Shown here: piece after piece, positions 34,970-45,786 of the stretch | How positions within the stretch are numbered: the first letter of the stretch is position 1 | Layout of the letters: every line of letters begins with the position of its first letter | Translations under genes and position numbers: made by a program | Origin: Telmatactis stephensoni | Lineage: Eukaryota > Cnidaria > Anthozoa > Actiniaria > Isophelliidae | Length of the DNA stretch: 64,000 nt | Direction: 5' to 3' | NCBI GenBank assembly: GCA_029948255.1 | Contig: JALIZF010001497.1 | Location: forward strand, 124,001 to 188,000 | Notes under the pieces: model-generated | The model's input: the letters and a program-made list of their open reading frames with translations, nothing else | Databases searched by the model: none | What the model was told of the DNA's origin: nothing

Positions 34970-35155
34970 TCATTTCTAATAGACAGTTAAGTGCTGCGAG
35001 CAGAAAACAGCTGGTGTATCCACGTTAGCAGAACTGTTCCCCTAAAACTCACGAAACTGAGTACACCGCTTTCTCTGATATATGAGACGTTTCTTGTCTA
35101 TCTCTTGTGTGTTGTGTGACGAACACTGCTAGTTGACCTTCAATGTTGAACTACA
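34970..35155 (+). repeat. Direct repeat of about 180 bp, copy 1 (partner 42,349-42,535)
   Basis: GCTGCGAGCAGAAAACAGCT, then GGTGTATCCACGTTAGCAGA and on through GTTGACCTTCAAT, is repeated with scattered differences at 42,349-42,535. This copy is in the core of the giant inverted structure; the other lies just outside its right arm. Confidence 0.85.
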
Positions 35156-35605
35156 AAACATAATTCTCCAGGATCAGTGTCGGACACACACTATGACAGT
35201 TCAAAATATTTAGCACTTTGAGTAAAAGCAATTTTTCAAACAATCACAAACGGCTAGCGTTGGCAATGATTATAAAACTAACTGATTTTAAAAAGCTAGT
35301 TGCATCACGGTCAAAGATACCGCATTGTCTACTGTCTGTTTGACGCTTTAGATTAAACGAATGATAAATACAATTCCATCACATACAAAGTATAAAATTT
35401 TCTTTCATATAGGGTAACCAAATATATTGCATAGATTCTCAGTGCGACCTCACTTTATACTTATTATCTTGGCTTGAATTGATTCGGCCCGTAGACGATC
35501 AGCTTCGATTCGAACAGTATTAAACACGCAAAATGACCCGTAACAGAACATTGCCCTCTCTAAAAAATATCACTTAGCATTTTGTGACTTTCATTTTTGT
35601 CACTG

Positions 35606-35941
35606 TCATTTGTATTGACTGTCATTTGTGATATTTTTGCTATGATCATCATCGATCTGGTGTGAACTAGTGAGAACTCGTTTTAGCTTGTTTTCCATAT
35701 TAGACATGTTCGATATGTTAGACAGTCCTTGAAACAACCCGGGTCGAAATGTACGCTCATAGACATCTTTTAGTGTGGGTCTATCACGGACGGTGTCTGC
35801 ATTTGTATGTGATTTGAGCGTCTTAGCAGGTAATTTCTTCGACATCTTCAAGAATGACTTCGTAATAAAGTCTTGTAAACATATATCTTCCCTTCGCTCC
35901 CTTCTCGAAGTTCGATCGACCATGTGGCTATCGTAAGACAT
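35606..35941 (-). CDS. Hypothetical small protein or exon (111 aa), multi-copy family
   Basis: The minus-strand ORF starts MSYDSHMVDRTSRRERRED and contains SKKLPAKTLKSH, DRPTLKDVYERTF and an NISNMSNMENKLKRV region predicted to be helical and basic. There is no signal peptide or membrane segment. A decayed relative lies at 6,704-6,930, so it belongs to a family with at least two copies within 30 kb, possibly element-borne. About 85 bp upstream, around 36,027-36,046, is a hairpin with the stem GTCGGGC/GCCCGAC. I do not recognise the family and cannot assign a function. Confidence 0.35.
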   Translation of the reverse strand: MSYDSHMVDRTSRRERREDICLQDFITKSFLKMSKKLPAKTLKSHTNADTVRDRPTLKDVYERTFRPGLFQGLSNISNMSNMENKLKRVLTSSHQIDDDHSKNITNDSQYK

Positions 35942-36531
35942 GAATGGGATCCCTGTTGTCGAGTTCGTAAAGCATCATGGGGGGACTAAACGCGACGTGA
36001 CAGAAGACCAAAAGGTAGAACTAAAGTCGGGCTAGCCGCCCGACTAACAAGGAGGCATACATACCACATGCTTTGCAAGGGAAATACTCTGGGAAATATC
36101 TAATTTGACATACGATAAGTTCGTTTTTTACACTGAAAAGGTAAAGTAAATATTTTCTCGTGTTTTAAACTATCTCACAATGTTTATGAATGGAGTTATA
36201 ATCACTCGGAAAGTCGCCGAGGGCTCAGATTTTTTCCAAGTTTAAGTATTTCACACTCGAAGAAGGATATTATAAGCTTAAGCTTACTTAAACTTAACCT
36301 TACATCAGTTAAGCTTACTTAATTTATGAGATTATTACTTAAACCTCACAATGATTCCAACAAATGCATTTTTGACGAGCCGTTTTGAGCCTTTTCAAAG
36401 TTTATAGTTTGGACGATCGAAAAAAAAACGATTTTGATCAAATTTCATAGGCTAAATGCCCTCCTCACTATTAATTTTTGTCCATGCAAGGTGGCTTGAT
36501 ATTGTTTTAACATTGAAAAAAATTTTTACAG

Positions 36532-36811
36532 ATCAAAACATGGAATCCAACTTCGTTTTGAAGGAAGTTTTTGCAAAATGATGTTTCATACCGCTGCAGA
36601 AGATAAAGAAAGCCAGTCTACCTTTTCTCGGCCATCAGATTTGGAGGGACATGTACACTTTAGTTTTAGTGATGTGGTCCAAGAATTGAATATGGATAGT
36701 ACTTCATCACCTTCAGGGATGCCCAACGCCGATTCTTTGGTTGTGGAACCAAGTATTAAATTAAATTTAAGACTTTTGTCGTGCATATCAAGTACTTTTC
36801 TCCTGTTTTAG
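36532..36811 (+). CDS. Possible exon, function unknown
   Basis: A polypyrimidine-type acceptor TTTTTACAG ends at 36,531. From there one frame is open to the stop at 36,809-36,811, including an ATG at 36,578 and the stretch SRPSDLEGHVHFSFSDVV. Composition is ordinary and serine-rich. No domain is recognised and no partner exon is visible. It lies directly left of satellite array 2 and could be a captured exon in the core, or chance. Confidence 0.2.
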
Positions 36812-36904
36812 AACGGGAATCGCCATTTGCATCAATTAAGTGATTTGATTGACCTCCGGTTGAATGCTAGTTTCAAAACTACTGATACTTGGCTTTTTCC
36901 ATAT

Positions 36905-39900
36905 AGTGGTGCATAGATCTATGCACTTGATATTGGGCTTTTTTTATTTTCAGGTGCATAAATCTATGCACTTGATATTTGGCCTTTTTTCATATAGTGG
37001 TGCATAGATCTATGCACTTGATATTTGACTTTTTTCATATAGTGGTGCATAGATCTATGCACTTGATATTTGACTTTTTTCATATAGTGGTGCATAGATC
37101 TATGCACTTGATATTTGACTTTTTCATATAGTGGTGCATAGATCTATGCACTTGATATTTGACTTTTTTCATATAGTGGTGCATAGATCTATGCACTTGA
37201 TATTTGACTTTTTTCATATACTGAGGTGCATAGATCTATGCACTTGATATTTGACTTTTTTCATATAGTGGTGCATAGATCTATGCACTTGATATTTGGC
37301 CTTTTTTATATAGAGGTGCATAGATCTATGCACTTGATATTTGGCCTTTTTTTATATAGAGGTGCATAGATCTATGCACTTGATATTGGGCTTTTTTATA
37401 TAGACTTGATATTTGACTTTTTCCATATAGAGGTGCATAGATCTATGCACTATGGGCCCACAGTAATTGGTCACACTGTTGTGGTGTCCCTGCCTATATT
37501 GTATTTGTTGTTTGTCTGTTTCTTGTTTGTTATTAGGCGAAGCGAAATAAACATAAACATAAACATAAACTTGATATTGGGCTTTTTTATATAGAGGTGC
37601 ATAGATCTATGCACTTGATATTTGAGCTTTTTTCATACAGAGGTGCATAGATCTATGCACTTGATATTGGGCTTTTTTATATAGAGGTGCATAGATCTAT
37701 GCACTTGATATTTGGCTTTTTTTATATAGGGGTGCATAGATCTATGCACTTGATATTGGGCTTTTTATATAGAGGTGCATAGATCTATGCACTTGATATT
37801 GGGCTTTTTTATACAGAGGTGCATAGATCTATGCACTTGATATTGGGCTTTTTTATATAGAGGTGCATAGATCTATGCACTTGATATTTGAGCTTTTTTC
37901 ATACAGAGGTGCATAGATCTATGCACTTGATATTGGGCTTTTTTATATAGAGGTGCATAGATCTATGCACTTGATATTTGGCTTTTTTTATATAGGGGTG
38001 CATAGATCTATGCACTTGATATTGGGCTTTTTATATAGAGGTGCATAGATCTATGCACTTGATATTGGGCTTTTTTATACAGAGGTGCATAGATCTATGC
38101 ATTTGATATTGGGCTTTTTTATATAGAGGTGCATAGATCTATGCACTTGATATTGGGCTTTTTATATAGAGGTGCATAGATCTATGCACTTGATTTGTTT
38201 GGCATTGGCCTTATAATGATGCATAGATCTATGCACTTCATATATCTGGTTTTACATAGGTCTCTACACACTTGATTCTTGACTTTGTCCACTTTAGTTG
38301 TGCATACTTTTTTCATATAGTGGTGCATAGATCTATGCACTTGATATTTGACTTTTTTCATATAGAGGTGCATAGATCTATGCACTTGATATTTGACTTT
38401 TTTCATATAGTGGTGCATAGATCTATGCACTTGATATTTGACTTTTTTCATGTAGAGGTGCATAGATCTATGCACTTGATATTTGGCCTTTTTTATATAG
38501 AAGTGCATAGATCTATGCACTTGACATTGGGCTTTTTTATATAGACTTGATATTTGACTTTTCCCATATAGAGGTGCATAGATCTATGCACTTGATATTG
38601 GGCTTTTTTATATAGAGGTGCATAGATCTATGCACTTGATATTTGAGCTTTTTTCATACAGAGGTGCATAGATCTATGCACTTGATATTGGGCTTTTTTA
38701 TATAGAGGTGCATAGATCTATGCACTTGATATTTGGCTTTTTTTATATAGGGGTGCATAGATCTATGCACTTGATATTGGGCTTTTTATATAGAGGTGCA
38801 TAGATCTATGCACTTGATATTTGGCTTTTTTTATATAGGGGTGCATAGATCTATGCACTTGATACTGGGCTTTTTATATAGAGGTGCATAGATCTATGCA
38901 CTTGATATTGGGCTTTTTTATACAGAGGTGCATAGATCTATGCATTTGATATTGGGCTTTTTTATATAGAGGTGCATAGATCTATGCACTTGATATTGGG
39001 CTTTTTTATATAGAGGTGCATAGATCTATGCACTTGATTTGTTTGGCATTGGCCTTATAATGATGCATAGATCTATGCACTTCATATATCTGGTTTTACA
39101 TAGGTCTCTACACACTTGATTCTTGACTTTGTCCACTTTAGTTGTGCATACTTTTTTCATATAGTGGTGCATAGATCTATGCACTTGATATTTGACTTTT
39201 TTCATATAGAGGTGCATAGATCTATGCACTTGATATTTGACTTTTTTCATATAGTGGTGCATAGATCTATGCACTTGATATTTGACTTTTTTCATGTAGA
39301 GGTGCATAGATCTATGCACTTGATATTTGGCCTTTTTTATATAGAAGTGCATAGATCTATGCACTTGACATTGGGCTTTTTTATATAGACTTGATATTTG
39401 ACTTTTCCCATATAGAGGTGCATAGATCTATGCACTTGATATTGGGCTTTTTTATATAGAGGTGCATAGATCTATGCACTTGATATTTGAGCTTTTTTCA
39501 TACAGAGGTGCATAGATCTATGCACTTGATATTGGGCTTTTTTATATAGAGGTGCATAGATCTATGCACTTGATATTTGGCTTTTTTTATATAGGGGTGC
39601 ATAGATCTATGCACTTGATATTGGGCTTTTTATATAGAGGTGCATAGATCTATGCACTTGATATTGGGCTTTTTTATACAGAGATGCATAGATCTATGCA
39701 TTTGATATTGGGCTTTTTTATATAGAGGTGCATAGATCTATGCACTTGATATTGGGCTTTTTTATATAGAGGTGCATAGATCTATGCACTTGATTTGTTT
39801 GGCATTGGCCTTATAATGATGCATAGATCTATGCACTTCATATATCTGGTTTTACATAGGTCTCTACACACTTGATTCTTGACTTTGTCCACTTTAGTTG

Positions 39901-41345
39901 TGCATACTTTTTTCATATAGTGGTGCATAGATCTATGCACTTGATATTTGACTTTTTTCATATAGAGGTGCATAGATCTATGCACTTGATATTTGACTTT
40001 TTTCATATAGTGGTGCATAGATCTATGCACTTGACATTGGGCTTTTTTATATAGACTTGATATTTGACTTTTCCCATATAGAGGTGCATAGATCTATGCA
40101 CTTGATATTGGGCTTTTTTATATAGAGGTGCATAGATCTATGCACTTGATATTTGAGCTTTTTTCATACAGAGGTGCATAGATCTATGCACTTGATATTG
40201 GGCTTTTTTATATAGAGGTGCATAGATCTATGCACTTGATATTTGGCTTTTTTCATACAGAGGTGCATAGATCTATGCACTTGATATTGGGCTTTTTTAT
40301 ATAGAGGTGCATAGATCTATGCACTTGATATTTGGCTTTTTTTATATAGGGGTGCATAGATCTATGCACTTGATACTGGGCTTTTTATATAGAGGTGCAT
40401 AGATCTATGCACTTGATATTGGGCTTTTTTATACAGAGGTGCATAGATCTATGCATTTGATATTCGGCTTTTTTATATAGAGGTGCATAGATCTATGCAC
40501 TTGATATTGGGCTTTTTTATATAGAGGTGCATAGATCTATGCACTTGATTTGTTTGGCATTGGCCTTATAATGATGCATAGATCTATGCACTTCATATAT
40601 CTGGTTTTACATAGGTCTCTACACACTTGATTCTTGACTTTGTCCACTTTAGTTGTGCATACTTTTTTCATATAGTGGTGCATAGATCTATGCACTTGAT
40701 ATTTGACTTTTTTCATATAGAGGTGCATAGATCTATGCACTTGATATTTGACTTTTTTCATATAGTGGTGCATAGATCTATGCACTTGATATTTGACTTT
40801 TTTCATGTAGAGGTGCATAGATCTATGCACTTGATATTTGGCCTTTTTTATATAGAGGTGCATAGATCTATGCACTTGACATTGGGCTTTTTTATATAGA
40901 CTTGATATTTGACTTTTCCCATATAGAGGTGCATAGATCTATGCACTTGATATTGGGCTTTTTTATATAGAGGTGCATAGATCTATGCACTTGATATTTG
41001 AGCTTTTTTCATACAGAGGTGCATAGATCTATGCACTTGATATTGGGCTTTTTTATATAGAGGTGCATAGATCTATGCACTTGATATTTGGCTTTTTTTA
41101 TATAGGGGTGCATAGATCTACGCACTTGATATTGGGCTTTTTTATATAGAGGTGCATAGATCTATGCACTTGATATTGGGCTTTTTTATACAGAGGTGCA
41201 TAGATCTATGCATTTGATATTGGGCTTTTTTATATAGAGGTGCATAGATCTATGCACTTGATTTGTTTGGCATTGGCCTTATAATGATGCATAGATCTAT
41301 GCACTTCATATATCTGGTTTTACATAGGTCTCTACACACTTGATT
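36905..41345 (-). repeat. 45-bp palindromic satellite, array 2 (opposite orientation)
   Basis: About 90 units of the same monomer as array 1 but reversed: the palindrome is followed by TTGATATTTGGCC-type linkers ending TATATAGAG. Higher-order units are marked by a unique insert (TTTGTTTGGCATTGGCC, then CACTTTAGTTGTGCATAC) starting at about 38,190, 39,034, 39,791, 40,546 and 41,258, giving periods of about 844, 757, 755 and 712 bp. A few palindromes carry one change (36,960 GCATAAATCTATGC; 41,115 GATCTACGCAC). The array is interrupted at 37,452-37,570 by a LINE tail. Confidence 0.97.
37452..37570 (+). mobile_element. LINE 3'-UTR fragment with (ATAAAC)n tail inside satellite array 2
   Basis: The sequence GGGCCCACAGTAATTGGT ... 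GTTGTGGTGTCCCTGCC ... GCGAAATAAACATAAAC matches, in order, the minus-strand 3' UTR after the LINE ORF at 49,740-50,090 (GGGACCACAGTAAATGGT ... GTTGTGGCCTCCCTGTCC ... AAATAAAATAAAAT). It is a 5'-truncated retroposon of the same family, inserted on the plus strand between satellite units. Confidence 0.7.
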
Positions 41346-41911
41346 CTTGACTTTGTCCACTTTAGTTGTGCATACTTGGTTTTCGACTTTGTGTATATGT
41401 CACAGCGTAGATATATGCCATGAATTCAGCATGTATTGACTTGAAGATGTCAATCCAGGCATTTTCTACATAATATTCCACTTTTTGTACATTTATCAAT
41501 ATCACAAGCATTTTCTCTTGGAGCAAGCGATAGTTAGTTCCATTATGGACATTTTTTACAAAAATTACATTGCTGGGATTTAAGTTTTAATAAAATGATT
41601 GATTTAGTGACATTTATCACTTTGTTAACTTGCACATGTGTCTGATATTGAGCATCTAATTAATATGTAAACCTTGGTTTCAACCAGATGCCCAAAATTT
41701 GGAAATAAAAAGTTTGAGCTATTGGATGAAAATTGTTTTTGTGTTGATTTTAACTACATCTTAAAAATGTATTTTACAATGTAAATGACAATGTCCACTT
41801 TTTGTTCAAATTTCATGTGCCAACATCTGTTAATAATAGGAAAAATGTCTCAATCAAGGACATCAGGTTTCAATTTGAAGAATTGAGGGATTTCACGTTG
41901 TGAACACCAAA

Positions 41912-42020
41912 TTGGACATTTTTCATATAAAAAAGCACAAAAAATGACCAAAACTGAACAAATTAAAAAAAAAACCAATAGTGCAAAAGTGCAAAAATAG
42001 TTTTCAACTTGTTTAATTGG
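41912..42020 (-). repeat. Right outer inverted arm
   Basis: This is the reverse complement of the left arm (30,147-30,257), ending TTTTCAACTTGTTT. Between array 2 and this arm (about 41,350-41,911) lies AT-rich unique sequence with no gene. Confidence 0.8.
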
Positions 42021-42348
42021 AACAGCTATGAATGTCAAATGGAATATCTCAACCTCAGACGGGCTAGCTCCAATGATGATTGAAATAGCTTATCATGAAA
42101 TCAGACCTCGTTCCGGCAATCACTTTGGACATCACACACGCAGTCCACTGAGTAGGTAAGTAAAACAGTCGAATTTGCTCGATTTTTATCATTCATTGCC
42201 CACTTTTCCTACCTAAAAGTAGCTGGGAATCTAAGGCTTTTGATATGAATCCATTCCCAGGCCTAAGAAGAGGCTACATACCTCGGTTTATACCAGTCCT
42301 CAGGTTGATGCCCACTGGTGTACACCTCGGTATATTAATATAACTAGC

Positions 42349-42535
42349 TATTTCTAATAGAAAGTGAAATGCTGCGAGCAAAAAACAGCTGGTGTATCCA
42401 CGTTAGCAGAACTGTTCCCCTAAAGTCACGAAAGTACACCGCTTTGTCTGATATATCAAATGTTTCTTGTTTATCTCCTGTGCGTTGTGTGACGACCACT
42501 GCTAGGTTGACCTTCAATATTGAACTAGACGCACT
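42349..42535 (+). repeat. Direct repeat of about 180 bp, copy 2 (partner 34,970-35,155)
   Basis: It is similar throughout to copy 1, with small deletions (for example AAAGTCACGAAAGTACACC against AAACTCACGAAACTGAGTACACC). It is non-coding. Confidence 0.85.
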
Positions 42536-43603
42536 CGTGCGTTCACTCGTGCCCATGTAAAAGGGAGCCCAAAATCGGCCGTAAAAAGGACATTTAGATT
42601 AGCTGCCGCTAGAGTAAGAGCGATTGACATGTTGTCGTCAATAAACTTTTTAACAAGACGCACCTCGAACCGTACACTGGTTGCCTGTAGTTCAACAAGC
42701 CGCAGTAGTAAAGACCTTTAATTTGTCTGTCAACAGCTATTCGTGCAAAAATTTTGTACCGCTGATCGAATGTATTGCGTGCTCGTCTAGTGACATCCTT
42801 GAATCGACTCTCGATACGGTATGGACTTGAACCGCTGATCGTATGTATCGCATGCTCGTCTAGTGACATCCACAGATTACACTGTGTTCCGAATAGGAGG
42901 CTACTCGCTTCGCTCGCAGCAATAAACATATGGTCAAACTATATTTCGTTCAATTCAAATCTCAGAGTCAGTTCGCCGTTTTAAAACGGCAATAATCTGA
43001 TTTTTTTTCAATATCTACTACTTTACTGAAGTGCCAAAAAGTAGCCTCTCGTTTTGGATTAACACTCAATTTCTATTTTTAGCTAGCAGGAATTGATCTA
43101 CTGAGATACAATGCCTGTTTAAAACAGTTTTTTGAATTGTACAAAGTGTTTATCCTGTACTTTATTCATATTTCGTAATTTTCAAGCTGAATGTAAAGAA
43201 TTATGTGGCAATGGAGCAAAAATCAGAAGGCCTTAAACTCATTTTCGATTCAAATTTCCCCCGGGGGGTGGGGGTGGGGGGGGTTGACCTCGCTTACAAA
43301 AGTGGTAGGGATCCTCGACGGAGGGCTTTGAATAAATATAAACAAAGAACAAAATTAAGAAAAGTACAGAAGAAAAAAAAATTATAAAATACAAAAGGAA
43401 GCCTCTGGGACCAGGGTAGTTTTTTTTACACTGACCTATAATCTAGTTATTGAGGAAGCTTTTTCATATACCATGATTTTCAAAAGGACCTCGAGCTCTA
43501 CAAAAGCTGTCAAAATCAAGCTATCGATCTTGGACTTAAACAAATGAGATAATGAAAACTATGACTTATGGAATGAATCTACGATAAAAACATCTGCTTA
43601 CAT
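42536..43603. other. Intergenic, short internal duplication only
   Basis: CTCGTCTAGTGACATCC and its preceding sequence occur twice about 72 bp apart (about 42,757-42,797 and 42,829-42,870). A G-rich stretch is at 43,260-43,290. A minus-strand open frame (42,609-42,929) spans the duplication but has no recognisable motif. No gene supported. Confidence 0.5.
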
Positions 43604-44056
43604 TAGAGTGATTTTCACCGGACTGTGAAATAGTTACTAAGCTAATAGACACTCATAGACTCTGCACCCATTGTTTTCTTTTGTTGTAATACAACTATTA
43701 GACATTAAACACTGACTATTAGTAATTGTTTCACAGTCCGATAAAAATCACTCTAGAGTCGGATTGCAACAAAAGAAAACAATGGGTGCAGTGTCTATTA
43801 GCTTAGTAACTATTTCACTAGTCTCCCTCGCCGCCTTGTTTAGCCTCGTCACGCAACGCTCCCTCCGGGACTACTATTTCACAGTCCGGTGAAAATCACT
43901 CTAGAGTGATTTTCATCGGACTGTGAAACAATTACTAATAGGCAGTGTTTAATAGTGTCTAATAGTTGTATTGCAACAAAAGAAAACAATGGGTGCAGAG
44001 TCTATTAGTGTCTATTAGCTTAGTAACTATTTCACAGTCCGGTGAAAATCACTCTA
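43604..44056. mobile_element. Head-to-tail cluster of three TA-type MITE copies
   Basis: The TIR TAGAGTGATTTTCACCGG and its inverse GTGAAAATCACTCTA bound three adjacent copies of about 150 bp sharing TA borders: about 43,604-43,755, 43,755-43,903 (with an insert) and 43,902-44,056. All contain the block CAATGGGTGCAG next to AAAAGAAAA or its inverse. TA target sites suggest a Tc1/mariner-mobilised family. Confidence 0.85.
43819..43873. mobile_element. 55-bp micro-MITE nested in the second TA-MITE copy
   Basis: It starts TAGTCTCCCTCG and ends GGGACTA, and is flanked by the perfect 9-bp duplication CTATTTCAC (43,810-43,818 and 43,874-43,882). Without it the host MITE end is restored. The same internal words occur at 6,024 and 59,085. 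A 9-bp duplication is typical of Mutator-like elements. Confidence 0.75.
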
Positions 44057-45779
44057 ATACGTGAAACAAAATCTGTCTAATAGCCTAATCAATACAAAAG
44101 AAAACAATGGAAATAGTATCTACTAAATGTCTGTTCGACTAATATCTATTTCACGGATTAAGTGCCATCACGCCATCACTCTAGTTTACTTGCCAACAAT
44201 TACAGAACATAGACGAAAACCAAGCCGGTCTTCACGCTGGGTAGGCGCTAACAACAATTGCGCATGCGGTGAATTTTAATTAGTCGACACACTCGGCATG
44301 AAGTCGCAATGGTTGGTCTGAGGTGGTTGCGTGAATTCTCACTGCTTGTAATACATCAATCCTCATACAGTGTGAGGAGATGAGTACGAAAGTAGTCAAT
44401 TTTACTTCGACTTCTGCTTGTATGAGCTCATATGCTCTGTCTAGCGACGTAAAAGTGTAAAGTTTCACTTGCGTACTCTTACTCACTTCAGTGAGTACTT
44501 CGCGCGACCTGACCTGTGCTTGGAGGACGTGCCCATTCTCTGCCCAGCGGAAACTAGAAATTGTGGATTTGATATGGTTTAACCTTTCCCATCCATCTAT
44601 CATTGTCTACAGTGTAAGACTGGAGTACTTGGCTGGACGTGGCCTTCAGAAGGGCTTTTTGAAAAACAAGTCAGATCTCAGATAAAGAATTCGAAAGGCA
44701 AACTGGTATTTGATTTTGTACTTGTTTTTGATACTGGTTTATGCAATTGTAGGTAACGTATTTTCGTAAAATTTATTTTTGTATTTTACTTAAAACCGGC
44801 CTTTTTGTCCTTGACGTTTGCACCTTTTGCGTACTGACCGAGTTGCTGCGTTTTCCTTTAGTTCGTAAAACCATTAGACGTTTGAATTAGCTTTTGGTAC
44901 TCGTCCATAATCGATTAATGATGATGCGACAATAAAAAGAAAAGAATAAGAGTAACAGCCGATATCAGTTGAGAATATTTTTACTGAGAGTCGAGGCTCT
45001 GATCCGAATAGCCAAACGTATGCACTCTTCTATAACTCTTGAAATGCTTGAAGGCTGCAGTACGTCATTAAAATGACCCGATCGCGACGGGAAGATAAGT
45101 AAGAATCCAAGATAAGTAAGAATCCATATACTATCTTCAGAAAAATGAATGACAAAGTTTACATTACAAGGTAATTCGTTCTTCTGAAGATCCCATATGG
45201 ACATACAGGGATAAGGTACGGCGGAAGAAGAACTTGGCTGACACCCAAACAAAACTTGTTTTTCCCAGCCAAAAACTCAGTTTACTGTCCCATCTCAAAC
45301 GAAATGCTTAATAAACACAATGTTCCATTTATTAAAAACAGAAAAAAAGTGTAATGAGAAGAGAATAGTTCAAAAAATACTAATGCTAAAAAGAAGTTAA
45401 TAAATAGCAAAGTAACAACTTGTATTTCCAGTAATTTCAGTAACACAAAAATTATGTTGTTTTGACTTTCTTTTCACACTTGTTTTTTGCACATTTTTGT
45501 GAGAACAAGTTTCCGTAAGATTTCGGTCCCAATTCCTTCTCGTTTTCCCCAAATGTCTTTTGCGTTAACGTTTTTAGTCGCCGGTACACTATGAGTCCGT
45601 GAAACCCCGGTTCAAGGTTATGATCGTATTTCCTCGATTTCACGTTACATTTTCAAATTCATAAAGAGATGATTCCCCGGCAGAAACGATCTATGTAATA
45701 AAAAAAAACCTTCTTGTCAACTTCTTGTCAACGTCCTTCTTGTCAACTTCTTGCTGATCATGTTGACAAAATTTTGCAC
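44057..45779. other. Intergenic; one ordinary open frame without a known family
   Basis: A minus-strand frame at 44,280-44,603 is open for 107 codons (begins MIDGWERLNHIKSTISSF) with a soluble, ordinary composition, but I see no domain, relative or splice partner. A further degenerate TA-MITE-like stretch lies at about 44,057-44,180. AT-rich otherwise. A short CTTCTTGTCAAC triplication is at 45,711-45,747. Confidence 0.35.
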
Positions 45780-45786
45780 GCTGTAA

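Larger units (their letters stand above)
30147..42020. mobile_element. Candidate giant foldback-type element with satellite-bearing inverted arms
   Basis: The outermost inverted pair is unique sequence: about 30,147-30,257 on the left matches the reverse complement of about 41,912-42,020 on the right (shared words ACAAGTTGAAAACTATTTTT, TTTGGTCATTTTTTGTGC and AAAAATGTCCAATTTGG-like). Inside lie two arrays of the same 45-bp satellite in opposite orientation (30,658-32,470 and 36,905-41,345), then a central 4.4-kb core. Foldback elements (Drosophila FB and Galileo, sea-urchin TU) are known to have long inverted arms made of tandem repeats around a variable core. No transposase ORF is visible, so if this is mobile it is non-autonomous. 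Borders are approximate and no clean target duplication is seen. Confidence 0.5.

Noticed and set aside
30658..41345. CRISPR-like array (18-bp palindromic repeat with spacers of about 27 bp)
   Set aside because: The spacers are near-identical to one another, the context is an intron-containing animal genome, and no cas genes exist. It is a satellite.
42609..42929. 106-aa minus-strand ORF
   Set aside because: It runs through a short tandem duplication, has no motif and no splice context; chance is likely.
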